Origin: Straminergon stramineum
Lineage: Eukaryota; Streptophyta; Bryopsida; Hypnales; Calliergonaceae
Reading direction: 5' to 3'
Length of the DNA stretch: 64,000 nucleotides
Assembly (NCBI GenBank): GCA_963920665.1
Contig: OY987269.1
Span: forward strand, 5,334,501-5,398,500
Part shown: in pieces, positions 12,458 through 23,208 of the stretch
Layout of the letters: each line of letters starts with the position of its first letter
How positions within the stretch are numbered: the first letter of the stretch is position 1
Notes under the pieces: generated by a model
What the model was told of the DNA's origin: nothing
The model's input: only the letters and a program-made list of their open reading frames with translations
Databases searched by the model: none
Position numbers and translations under genes: made by a program

Positions 12458-13023
12458 TTAACCTCTAAAGGACTATTGTTTCCTCGAGGGACAAAATGGA
12501 TTTTGGGCAGGTTCCTATGACCTCAATTTTTAGTTAAATTTTTGAAACTTTCTCATAAGATAGAAAAAATGATTAGCTTCATGGGAGTATAATTTTTCTT
12601 TCAATCGGTGCCCAGGAGCAAAAGTTATGCCATCTTAAACATAATTTTCACGTCACCGAGCAAAAAAATATATCCACCAAAACTTGAAATTTAATTTCTA
12701 AAATTCTTCTTCTTATAGATTATCATTTTTGTCTACATGTGCAGCTTTGATTCATTCTATTTGGATTAATAATGTGAAAGTTATGAAAAATCTTGTTTTT
12801 TAGGCAATATAAGCATCTTCTTGAAAAAATAACTTTCAATGCTAATATCTTCTAATTTCTATGGTCAAACTTCATGAAGTTCTTACCACTTGGTTTTAGA
12901 CAAGCAAAGTACAAGATCCTATTGTTAGATTCTTAAAAAAAAAATTCTTGTGTGAACATAACATAAATGACAAATTTGAGTGTTTTTTCATAAAAAAAAT
13001 GGCCTTGGTCCTTTAGGGGTTAA
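12458..13023. mobile_element. TTAA-flanked non-autonomous element, second family, copy 1
   Basis: It starts TTAACCTCTAAAGGAC at 12458 and ends GTCCTTTAGGGGTTAA at 13023: TTAA at both borders and CC(C/T)CTAAAGGAC inverted ends; 566 bp. The interior includes TTTTTGTCTACATGTG and GGCAATATAAGCATCTT. The same interior is found reversed at 29014-29599 and in forward copies at 40276-42144. Non-coding. Confidence 0.75.
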
Positions 13024-14118
13024 ACACCTTGTACATTGAGTTGATTAATAATTAGCCTTTGATTAGGCTAATTATTAAACATCTTATATGCACTTGATTA
13101 TTAAGTTTGGAGGCTTCACCCTTAAGAAAATGAGACAAGGTGAACATACACCTAACTAAGTGAGATTCTTTAGTCCAATGTTGACATAAAAATACTTAAG
13201 GATGTCATTGTGAAGCGGCCTACTAGAGGCTTCATTATTCTCTAATGCAACATAAAGTAAGTCATTTAAAAAAAAAAAAGTAACACATATCATTTCGTAA
13301 TTGGTTTGGTGATTTGAACCCCTAAGAATCTAACATGGAAATTCAATTTCGGCATTTGAGTGATGAATTAGATCATTACATATAGAATATGGTGAAGTAG
13401 TTAGATAACTCTTCACATTTTGACCTAATCTTATTTTTTCTTAATTGCTATTATCTATGTAAGGATGTTGTGAACCATTTGGATGTGATGGATGGTCAAA
13501 TAGTCTGTTCACATTGAAGAAGGGATAATTTTCATTTATTTTTAATATTCAACTTATTAATGTTATCTTCACATCATTGAGTTAAGTTCAATTCATGTTA
13601 CTTTTGTTTTTGATTTTTTATGATGTAGTTTGTCAAAAAAAATAATATACCTATATAGTGTATTTCATATTTTTAGCTTCTTTTTTTAAAACTTGATTTG
13701 CACATTCAAAATGATTTCTTTAGTTTTTGATGAAAACTGTGAATCAAAATGAGGCTTTTGAATGGTATAGGGTCTACTCTATTTGATAATTTTACAAAAA
13801 TCCATCAAAATAGCATTTTATTGAAGTTGAAGATCTATAACATATTTCTAGCATGGCATGGAGTTGTGATTTATAGTATCAATATTTTCTATAATATAAT
13901 ATACTTCTATTTTGATATTTTTTAAAAATTGAACATGTTCTATATTTGATATAAAATTTTCTTCACTTTTCCTTCAAAAATTTGTCATATTTTGAAACTT
14001 CTATTGAAAATCCAAAACTTTTATGACATATACTAGACATATGATTTCATCTATGGAAAATAAAAATAAAATATTTCACTCATAGATAGCAACAAAATGG
14101 AGGATACAGAGGCAGGAT
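13024..14118. other. AT-rich non-coding DNA
   Basis: No gene or clear repeat boundary seen. The stretch 13600-14060 is very AT-rich with poly-A and poly-T runs. Confidence 0.4.
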
Positions 14119-14372
14119 GTTAAATCATCCATTTGAACTGGGCCCCACAAGGGTAGATTTACCTTATATCTAGGGGTAAAAGTAAAAACTGCCCTCTATT
14201 TTGAGTCGTGTCTAGGGTATGTTCTAGACCCCACCTAGCTAATTTGGGGTCTGTGATTGCAAATATGAATTGAGAATTTGCAAAAAAATAATGTGCAAAA
14301 AATAAAAAGTTCCTACGTTTTCCCCAAGGTAAATCTGCCCCCGCAGAGCCCACTTCAAATGGATGATTTAAC
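14119..14372. repeat. MITE with about 45-bp inverted ends
   Basis: The left end reads GTTAAATCATCCATTTGAAC and continues to GTAGATTTACCTT at 14165. The right end, read in reverse from 14372, gives GTTAAATCATCCATTTGAAG and ends with the same AGATTTACCTT word. 254 bp, non-coding. Confidence 0.7.
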
Positions 14373-14510
14373 GTCTTGTGTTCTTGTTGAAAGTGCACTG
14401 AAGATTCCGACCTTCTTACAACCAATAAATGTACTTTATTTTATTTATTTGTTTTCTCTAGTACTAATTTTACCCTTGAATGACGCAATAGACGATTATT
14501 GTCTGATGAA

Positions 14511-14880
14511 TGACAAGGAATTCTCTTGTATAGGATAGAATTAATTGCAACTATTCATCCTCGAAATTAGGGGTGGAAAGGGAAGATCTTCTGTAGTAGT
14601 TTGACTCCCAATGAGTATTTCTGGTTTTTCTAAAGTGGATGATGTCACACGGTTCCAAAATGGCTTATTTCCACGGTCACGAGCCCGGCTTTTAAGGGTT
14701 AACCCTTAAAGGATGGACTGGTGACCGTAGAAATTATGTTTTCTAGAACCATGTGACATCATCTACCTTACAAAAAATTAAAAATATACATTGGAGGTCA
14801 AAGTACTGTAGAAGATTTTCCCTTTCCGCACAAAATTCTAAGGATGAATAGTTGCAGTTTTGTCCTACATTAGGAACTTT
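14511..14880. repeat. Foldback element, interrupted near its right end
   Basis: A long inverted repeat is centred at 14700/14701 (AAGGGTT|AACCCTT). The left arm contains GCAACTATTCATCCT and TGATGTCACACGGTTCC; the right arm has GGAACC(C/A)TGTGACATCATC and AGGATGAATAGTTGC as GGATGAATAGTTGCAG. A one-armed relative lies at 25423-25652. The right arm breaks off at GGAACTTT (14880) and appears to resume at 56521 (AACTTTTCTGATGG), matching the relative's AATTCTTTGATGTTCATC. So the giant outer element inserted into this repeat. Confidence 0.7.
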
Positions 14881-15616
14881 AGGGCATGTTAATAGAGTGC
14901 CATATTGTCATCAAAACTACATATTGTTAAGTTAATGTGGGGTTTAATATCAATGTGATGTTATGTTAACATGGACCAGGTTAATGCAACTTGGATTCTA
15001 TAAGGGCCTATTATTCTAATACTAAAATGGCACTCAAACTGTTAGACATTGTTTCCATGCTAAAATAGGTCTAGACAGACTAATGCTAAGTAATTTTGAT
15101 GTAAAAGTTGTACCATATTTGTTCTAAAATGACAACATGCAGCTTAGACATATATAAGATGTCAAATTGTGAGAATGATAAATTGGCTCCACAATTACAC
15201 TAATTTGGTGCTCACTTGTAACAATGTTAGATCGATGATAACTCTAACATGATGACTTCTTATGTGAAAATGGCAACACAATTGTACTAAAATCAAACTA
15301 TATTTTCTACAAAATGACACTCATCAATGTATTGTTGATGCTCAAACAGCTATGAAATGTCAATATAATAGCAATATATAATTGTAACACTGACACCTAA
15401 CCATCACATGTTTTTGATGCTAAAATGATTCCACAGCTTTATTAAAATGAGATATGCCAACATCTTGAACTTTTGATGTTGAATTACTATACAAAATAAT
15501 ACTAAAAAACCTTCAATGCTAATGCTTTAGTAGTGCAAATTATAGAACAATGTAAATTTAAATATAATGCCATCAATGTAAGTTTCATATTTAAACATCT
15601 TCTATACTAATTGAAT
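14881..15616. repeat. Left terminus and subterminal repeats of the outer transposon
   Basis: The terminal inverted repeat is at 14881-14918. After it come dispersed copies of an AAAATGGCA/AAAATGACA core (for example 15025, 15274, 15315, 15423) in a region with no open frame. The same core appears in the right subterminal zone. Such motifs are commonly binding sites for the element's own transposase; that role is inference here. Confidence 0.6.
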
Positions 15617-15640
15617 AAGGCCTTATTCGTTAATTGAGAC
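15617..15640 (+). repeat. Left terminal inverted repeat of the inner transposon
   Basis: 24 bases from AAGGCCTT to TTGAGAC. Because AAGGCCTT is itself a palindrome, it could also be read as an 8-bp target duplication. The 255-bp relative, whose ends start AAGG but lack the full palindrome, favours it as part of the repeat with a 4-bp duplication outside. Confidence 0.8.
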
Positions 15641-16126
15641 AAAATGGTTATTTTGAGACTTTGAAAAACGAGTGTGAAGCTTCGTTGAGGTAATAGTTGT
15701 TGAACCCAACGATAAAAACCAAGGACACATAGTTTTGAATAAGGGTTGGGCTCAAATGACTTAAATCAAGTTCCTCGAATTACATCGATTGCAAGAACTC
15801 ATGAAAAGACATATTTAGGAGTTCATTCAAGAATGTACCAAAGCCCTTGGAAAAATGAAATGCAAGTGAATTTCAATTCAATCCGTTTGACTTATTTGAG
15901 AGATTTACTACACAAAGAGTATGTAACTTTTTGTTCATAGTGTCCTTTGAAGTGATTGAATTATGAAGGCAAACGATTGCCTAGAATGTAAGTAGTAACA
16001 AGGAGCGTTAATGTACATGTAAGAGTACTGAACTACTTTAGGTATTTTTTTGTGATTATTTTCTATGCTATTAATAGTAAAAGAGACCCCGAAGTTTATT
16101 TGGCTTCAGAAACTTCAGTTGGTCAC
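15641..16126. other. Left subterminal DNA of the inner transposon
   Basis: This is non-coding apart from a 64-codon frame at 15746-15940 on the plus strand that has no recognisable motif and lies opposite the expected 3' ends of the minus-strand genes. It most likely holds 3' untranslated sequence of those genes. Confidence 0.4.
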
Positions 16127-17037
16127 CTAGGCATCGCTATTGGCTGTACTATTGCTCTTAGTTGCTTCCATTGCTTTTATCTTTGCTAGACCTTTAAAGA
16201 TATCATCGCGTCGGGAATGATAGTGTCGCCCACTTCCACCGCGCAAATCCAAACTTTGAGATCCATCGTCTTTTCGCTTTGGCCTTCGAGTAGCTTGAGG
16301 CACCTCTGAAGTGGAAAGCGATTTTGACCCTCGAGGAGGTAGCCTTTGTAGCATTGCATTGACATTGTCCAGGTATGGAAGTCGAGCCCCATCTGTTTTC
16401 GAGTCAAGGAACCGCCTGTAATCTTTGAAAATTCGTTGCCGGAAGAGACTGTCGGTAGAAGGAGATCGTCTGGCTCCAACAGCCAGCGAGGGACGAGGCT
16501 GTTTATCTTGGAGCCGAGGTCCAAGAGCATCAGTCGTGGGCAAGGGCAATGCATTTTTTGCCTCATGGTCGAACGTAGGCGTCGCCTTACGATCGGCAAT
16601 GTCATTAGGAAGCTGCTGAATCGCGAGCGATGATTGAAGTGCATCCTTGAGCCGAGGACAAGTTGCCGGTTCGTCTAGTGGTAGGTCTAGTTTACGACTG
16701 GTTGGAGCATCGGTCCGTAGAGCAAGCAAGAACGAGTTCCCTCGGGTCGAGGATGCCCGTTTCAGCGGCGAAGGAGAGCAGATGGGAGTCCTGACAGGTC
16801 CACGACTCGGGGGGTTGTCCACGACGCCTTCTTCCACGTCCCCCTTGGAATAGTCTATGGCCACAGATGCGGCGTCCGTGGCAGATCGCAACATGTATGG
16901 CTTGGAATATGGAATCGTGTCGCAACTCCCTCCCTTGGATTCGGACTGGTTGGAGAGCGACCTTTCCGATCCGGAGAGTAGACTCCTAGTCGGCCTTTGC
17001 CTTTCTGGCGGTTCAACGAAGCAAACGCCTCCAACCT
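16127..17037 (-). CDS. Serine/arginine-rich ORF, probably last exon of the FCP-like gene
   Basis: An open frame of about 300 codons ends at 16127. A good acceptor (GGACTGCAG|GTTGGAGG) places the exon start at about 17037; the frame itself is open to 17071. The protein is basic and low in complexity: proline/serine-rich (ERQRPTRSLLSGSERSLSNQ), then RLPPRGSKSLSTSEVP, RRPKRKDDGSQSLDLRGG and RHYHSRRDDIFKGLAKIKAM. No enzyme motif is visible. It lies 250 bases downstream of the FCP-like frame on the same strand and may be its C-terminal exon, but I could not find a donor that joins the two in frame. I do not recognise the protein; a nuclear or RNA-linked role would be a guess from composition. Confidence 0.5.
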
Positions 17038-17287
17038 GCAGTCCATATATGATCAATAAACCCACGCACATTACCCACCGTCGAATAAATATAATGCAAA
17101 AGCAACTTCAATCGAGAATGGGGGACATGTATAGTGAACCCCCCAAGCACATGGCAAAGATTCAAGAGAAATGCGAACTCAATATATTATTTACAGAAGA
17201 TTGTAGCGTACAAATGGAGGACTATACACAAAATGTTATCTCACAGCTAGAGAGAATCTACTTTACAATGTACTTCCTACGTCGGCC

Positions 17288-18135
17288 TCATTCTATGATT
17301 ATGCCTATTCCAAGGAGTTCGTATCTAGAACCCATGACTTTTGAGGACTCTCTCATCGCGTCTATGAGGTGGTCCACCTTGTAGTCCCCCGCTCCCAATG
17401 GGTTCAGACCAATGCGGTTTTCCTCGACGTATGTCCGCATTTGACCCGGTTGGCAGTCCGAATCTAGACGTCTGAGCCATGGCAGAAGTTCCCCCATGAG
17501 GACATCATCTCTGCGATTATGGTGCCTCCAAGAGTCTAGGAATATGGCATTTCCATTTTCATTGCAGACACTCTTGTTCGGAGAATCGTCAATGAGAAGC
17601 GTATTATCCGAGGTGAAGGACGTGCTTCCGCTTGGATTGCAGAACAAGGTTTCAGAGAGCACTTTCATACAATGCACTTGCTCAGCAAGATGAAAGAACT
17701 TTCTTGGAGAGTACTCTATCTTTTTGCATTGTTCCTGATTGAGTATATCATAGGGTGCTCTACAACCGTTGAACAGGTGTCCAGCGATGGGTTCTGCGTT
17801 GCGCTTCAACATTGTTGTCCACACTAAGACCCTATCCGCGATCGCGGACACCTCTCGAAGGAATTCACCCAGATTTTGCCGAGCGAAAATTGCCTTGGGT
17901 CCGATGATCGTGGGATTTCTGTGGCAGAGAACATTGTCTTCGAGCTTGTACGGTTTGAATTTCTCGCTGTAGGACTTCATCGCTGTTTGACAAAGTATGC
18001 CATTCAAGTCGAAGACAATGTTCAGTCACTTCCTCCGCAGTGGAGGAAGTCCAAGAGGCACATTCCTGGGCACGATTTCTCTTCCGCCCTCCGCTACTAC
18101 TTGATCAGAGCATAACAACAAAGAAATGAAGTTAC
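17288..18135 (-). pseudogene. FCP1/NLI-interacting-factor phosphatase-like gene, nonsense-mutated
   Basis: The frame has HAD-superfamily FCP1 motifs in order: NIVFDLNGILCQ (18019-17984), VLVWTTMLKR (motif II, Thr), a lysine region SPRKFFHLAEQVHCMKVLSE, and TLLIDDSPNKS (paired Asp). FCP1/SCP enzymes remove phosphate from serines of the RNA polymerase II tail and other nuclear proteins, using DxD for nucleophile and acid/base. Here the second Asp is Asn (DLNG), a change common in a plant subfamily and likely to weaken catalysis. The frame continues upstream (REIVPRNVPLGLPPLRRK) through a TGA at 18026-18028, explained by CGA to TGA, to an acceptor AAACAG|GTAAC near 18136. First exon(s) and the 3' junction are unresolved. 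It lies 455 bases downstream of the ParB-methyltransferase-like gene, same strand. Confidence 0.7.
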
Positions 18136-18590
18136 CTGTTTAAACGTAGAAACGGGTGAGCCAGAAAGGGGAGAGATGCACTGAATTCCACTAATCGACT
18201 GCGGTCTCCCAGTAGGAAGTGCTTTCATTGGCAGTGGGCGGTGCACACTTTCAGGTTTTTCGAGCTAGTCACCCAAAACATCAAAAGCAAGATCCAATTA
18301 GACTACAGGATATTTGAAAAATGTGCATATTTTATTTACATAGATTACATGATACAGGTGAAAATTCTCTGTTTCAAATAGGGTCGCAAAATCTATTCTA
18401 ACAGAACTATGGTACACTAGACTACACGAGAAGGAGCTGCAAACGTATATGTAGTCCACGCGCAAGCAATCAACGAGTGGCCACACCATCCTGCCACGCA
18501 GCAGGAGTACAAATGAGATTCGACGACTACTCAAAGCCTTCTCCCTACTCTTCATATACACAGACATGATCGACTCTAAGTTCTATCGAC
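18136..18590. other. Gap between two minus-strand genes of the inner transposon
   Basis: This holds the 3' flank of the methyltransferase-like gene and upstream sequence or an intron of the FCP-like gene. An 89-codon minus-strand frame at 18298-18567 has no recognisable domain. None of the 19-bp palindromes occur here. Confidence 0.4.
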
Positions 18591-20081
18591 TCAATCGAAA
18601 CCGTATGGGTCAGAGGGTTGTACCTGAGCGGATCCATGCTCTTGAGGCTCATCCCCTCCCACTGGCTCTACAGTAGGAGGTTCCCCTTGGATCTCTTCTA
18701 CCACATTATCCTGGGTCTCGTCCTCGCTCGCTTCGTAGTCGACCCTTTCTTCCTCTACGGATAAAGGTGATTGCAACTCCTCCACGACCTGAGACGACGT
18801 CCCGCACACCAGTGTCTCCATTTCGGGAGCTTGTGAAACAAGTCCGGATTCCACTTCGCCCATATCATCGCCTCGATGATACTGTTGTGGAACTTCTGTG
18901 TCTTCTCCTGCGAGAGAGACATCCGCAGCTCCAGGAACAAGGACTTCGAACGCCGCTTGGTCTGGAGAAGAAACCCTTGGCAGTTGGGATGCTGGTGTTG
19001 AGCTGACCAGATCCGCATGGGCGAGGGAAACACAGTCTTGGTTATCCTCGACTCGAGGATAAGACAATACAGGTACTAGAGGTTGGATTTCCTACAAGAC
19101 AGGAACATGGACTGTCGAAGGCGCAGGCTGAGGAGTTGGAGCCCTGAAAACGAACGGTGGTAGACTTTGAGATTGGCTGCTTTGCGAATTCATCGCTTGC
19201 AGGAGTATTGCGACCTGATTGTTCAGCTGAGAGAATTGAGCCTGCGACTCCTCCTACATTTTGGCATTTGTCTCTGCATTTTTCGCAACTGCATCTGCCA
19301 GTTCCTTCTCCTTCGCCTCTTTCTCCGCCTTTCGTGCGATTCTCCTCTCTCGTTTCTCCTTGTCCTTTTGCCACCAATCCTTCTCCACCTTGACGACCAC
19401 ACTGGAGGGTGCAACGATGGGTTTCATCTCCGTCACCGGTGGAATGCCTTCCTCCTCCTCGTCGTCGTCCGAGGAATGGGGATGATCAATATCATCATCA
19501 TCGCTAATGATGATAACCCTAGCCTCCTCCGGCATATTATTTCTTTGAGAAGGCTGGGGTTCTTCAATGATAGGGCTGTCATCGGGCCCGAACACTTCGT
19601 TCATGATCACTTCCTTTTCGGCCTCGATCCTTGCCCTTCTCGGTGGAAGCACCACTTCTTGATGTTGCTCACGTTCAAACTCCGAATCCGTTTCGATGTC
19701 CTCTTCATTGTTAGTAGTTTGCAATAATGGAGGCGAGACTGGAGTTGCCATCCATGTATGAATTTGGAACGTGTTGGTTCCAAACTCATCTATGCCTTCC
19801 ACGCTAGGATCACTACACACATGAGGACCTACTGTCTCTCTCTCTCTATTAACGGGGGCGGCAACAGCAGCCGGTGAATCAAGTGTCATAGGTGGCGACA
19901 AAGGCGAGTTCGAATGAACTATGACGGGTCCACGACTTTGTGGTTTCTCGTAGCATAGAGAATAGGGCGAATTGGAGAACATGAAATCGTTCTTGTCCAT
20001 TTTCTTTGCAAGATATGAAATTCTGAGATACGATTTCGCCTCATCCTTGTCAACGAAGCCATAGAAGAATGCCCCAAACAT

Positions 20082-20244
20082 CTGCATGAATGACAGAGAA
20101 GATTGGTCCAAGATGGTGGATAGTATCCTCAAGTCGAGGATAAAAGAAAAGATCTAACAAGATGGTGAAAATTCAGATAAAAACAACAAAACATGAAAGC
20201 TATCCTCGAATCGATGATACCTAGCCTGAAGTATGGAAATATAC
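20082..20244 (-). other. Intron 2 of the methyltransferase-like gene with two palindromes
   Basis: Donor GCGAAG|GTATAT and acceptor CATGCAG|ATGTTT. It contains two 19-mers, at 20201-20219 (25 bases from the donor) and 20124-20142 (about 42 bases from the acceptor). As each is self-complementary, the two could pair across the intron. Confidence 0.7.
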
Positions 20245-21571
20245 CTTCGCAGCGAGCATGAATTTTGCCCCCGAGTACAAACCGAGTACATTTTCGTCCA
20301 GCTTGGCAAACGCATGCAGGATGTCTAGGTAGAACTCCATTCTGAGTTCACTGGCCTCTATCCTCCACTTCGCTTTCGTGTTCTTTGAGGGATCTAAATA
20401 GTACACGCAATTCGAAGGCGTGTCATATTTGGACTTCATTAACTCACGAGAGGCACTAGCAAAAGCATTATCTTTCTTAAAAAGAAAGAGAAGTGGCACA
20501 TGAGGAGCAGTCCCTTGATTTGTGACGTTATTCAACATCTCTGCTTTGCTCGGAACGTAAGTAGAAAGCACGTGCTCATAGTGCCCGAGATTCATAGATG
20601 CAAAACGAGTCGCAACTTTGACGTCCTCCTTATCTTCCAAAATGAAGAGCCATACATTCGGCTCAGTCATCTTTGGACTCAATTTCTGAAGTAGAAAATC
20701 AAGTGCAGGCTCAATTGCGCCTATAGTATCAGTAGGAGTCGTTCTATGAACCTCTCTAGCGTCCAGGACCGCGAGGTTTATCTCTCGGCTGTGATACTGG
20801 TAAGTTGTACTTGTTACCAGCACCCTCGCAGTCATATCGATTCCTCGGACTTGGACCCCCCCCGACCTGGTTTGGAAGTTGATACTTCAACTTTATGAAT
20901 CTTGTAAACAAGTGAAGAACCTCCGGAAATTGCTTCTGGAGATCCTTCGCACGCTTCAACCAGGCGTCGTTTCTGAGACGTCTTTTGAAGTACTCAGCCT
21001 TGGGGTGCGAGATCAAGAAGTCCCATGATGCTGACGTGAACTTGTGCCTCGCTTTCCATGGCTTCCACATGTTGTCGTCGACATTGCTAGCTGTGTTGGT
21101 GAGTACCAGAGCGGGTTTGATGTCCATTAAATCCTGAAGAACAATTTTCTTCCGCTTCCTCCTCTCTATCCAATCTGCATGAGAAAGGTTGTCTGGCATG
21201 AGAACCTTTGTTCTCGAAACTGATACCTTAGGATACAAGGCCTGCCGTTTGGGAGTCTCTCCAAGCAGGTGTTGCGCAAAGATTCCAAAATCCTTATCTG
21301 TAAAATGCCCACAATGTTTGAAGAACTCCCGTTTCAGTGACATTGTTTTGATTTTGAATCCCTTGATATCCTTAAACTTTGAAAGGGAAACAGGATCAGT
21401 CAGCTCCCCTACGGCGTGCTTTGTTAGAAAGCTTTCCCAGTGCTTCCACAACCCATCTGGCAAAGTTATTATCTGAATCTCGTTCTTCAGATCTGTGGTT
21501 CCACCAATTGAAGTGCCATCCTTCTCAAGATTAATATTTTGAAATCGCTCGATGACAGCCCTTGTAAAACT

Positions 21572-21765
21572 CTGCAGCACGAGAATTCACATCAATTTCT
21601 AGTCGTAGGTGTAGTATCCTCGATTCGAGGATACATCTGAATGGTTTAGAAGAAAGTCCGTAGGTCGCATTTCAGAGTTTCTACTGCAAATGTGAACAAG
21701 ATCTACATCACAGAAAGAATGCGCTATCATCGAATCGACGATACGATAGAATAGAAGATATTTAC
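21572..21765 (-). other. Intron 1 of the methyltransferase-like coding region with two palindromes
   Basis: Donor TATAAG|GTAAAT and acceptor GCTGCAG|AGTTTT, phase 0 on both sides. The 19-mers at 21725-21743 and 21615-21633 lie about 22 and 43 bases from the two splice sites, the same layout as intron 2. Confidence 0.7.
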
Positions 21766-23208
21766 CTTATAATTGTTCACATTGAACAATGCTTTGTTAC
21801 TTCTGCATGTATCCTCATTTGGATCATCACTTGGACGTTTATAGGCCAGCCAAATATTACGGCAACTAATGATTTGATTTCCCCATGTCGGCTGGGCATG
21901 GTCCAGATGGTTTGTGCAGTTGTAGAACTTTGAGATGTTTCTCAATTTATTATGATCTTGTGACCAAACAATATAAGCATCCCACCTCTGTAACTCCACC
22001 CTCCTGGCGTCTCCACAACCTGACTTTTGGAGCTCTTTTGAGGCCGTAATACTGTGCTGGCCATTAATAATCATAAATCGCCCACTTTCAATCTCTTTCC
22101 AATTCTCGGGTTTCTTTTTGAGAAGTTGGTTGTTTTTGTCGACAGGTGTCAAACACACTTTCTGCTGCTGCTTAATATCGATGAGCTGGATGAGTTCGTT
22201 CTTGACAGCCTCAACTATGTCTCTTTGCAGAGTGCGAATGACATATTGGTCAGAAGCAATAATGCATTGCTTAATATCAACATTGACGGTCTCCATGTCA
22301 AGCAGAAAACTTTGCTTGTGCTCTGCCCAAAAGTTTTGTTGAAGAACAACGAATCTTTCGTAGTCCTTTTGCGCTGTTTCCGAGGTCAACGGGCCAGCTG
22401 AAACTGTTGTCAAGGCTGAGCCCGAACTTCCCGTAGGTCCAGTTCCAACTGGAAGACTCTTCTTCCTTTTTCTGCTAGACTCCACTCCACCGGAAGTAGT
22501 TGACCCTTTCCTTTTTGGTTCCGATCGAGCTTGACTAGGTGTTTTGTCTTTTCTCCCTGATCCAGGAGTTCCAGACGACTGTCTTGGACGAGAATCCAAT
22601 TCCTGTCTTCTAGCTTGGGACTCTAGTCGACCAAGTGCTGGCCTCTGTTCGACATTCTCCAATGCGTATCGGTCCAATGTCTGAAAAATCAGTCGCAACC
22701 GTGTTGCGTTCAATTTGGCGGTGCTGTTTTTCCAGGGAACATATCCGCTGTTCTGAAATTCTTCATTCAGATACTCCATTTGTGACCCCTCCAGAAAAGT
22801 CATGAGATTTTCCAAGTCAAATTTTCCGTGATACGAGTTCACGTTGATGACAATCGAGTGACAGTGGCCCATGTTGTTTCCATTGTCATCCACTTCCCGT
22901 AGAACTATTACGACATAGTTCCCCTGATGTTCCTCTATCAGGGTCACTTTCTCTTTCATATTCCAGGGACTATAGTTTGTTGTCCCACGGATTCAGTAGC
23001 GAAGGTAGACATAACTTTTCCACCGGTTTACTCCAAAACTCCAGGTGTGGATACGCTCCTTAAACTCCCAAAGCGTCCCGTACGTGTCCTCCATTTCAGT
23101 GATGAAGGGTTCATTGTTCAATGGATTTATAAATGGTTGAAGATGATGTGAGGTCGCAGAATAATCGTAGTTGTCCGCTTGGTCCAGTTTTACTTGTTTG
23201 CGAAACAT

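Larger units (their letters stand above)
18591..23208 (-). pseudogene. ParB-like / DNA methyltransferase-like fusion gene, three coding exons, broken
   Basis: Exons 23208-21766, 21571-20245 and 20081-18591 join in phase (CAG acceptors, GTAAAT/GTATAT donors) into about 1,420 codons. Order: an N-terminal region; a basic linker (about residues 215-255, SSRKRKKS); a ParB-like box INGQHSITASKEL (about 380-393); a beta-class methyltransferase-like domain with a motif IV position reading VLVTSTTYQY instead of (D/N/S)PP(Y/F), followed by EPNVWLFIL, then a motif I position VLGLYSGAKFMLAAK and YGFVDKDEAKSYL; an acidic tail (DDDDIDHPHSSDDDEEEE). ParB-box plus N4/N6 methyltransferase fusions are known in phages and bacteria. 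Catalytic residues are not canonical, so activity is doubtful. Breaks: TGA 22993-22995, one-base insertion in a G8 run (20857-20864), TAG 19254-19256 and 19092-19094. It could instead start at the ATG at 22959. Confidence 0.7.

Noticed and set aside
16186..16644. 152-codon minus-strand frame and plus-strand frames at 16425-16853 overlapping the serine/arginine-rich ORF
   Set aside because: They are shadows of the longer frame with no independent motif or splice context.
19157..19727. Plus-strand frames of 78-186 codons opposite the methyltransferase-like gene
   Set aside because: They mirror the acidic low-complexity tail of the minus-strand gene (leucine/serine-rich translations of GAN codons) and carry no domain.
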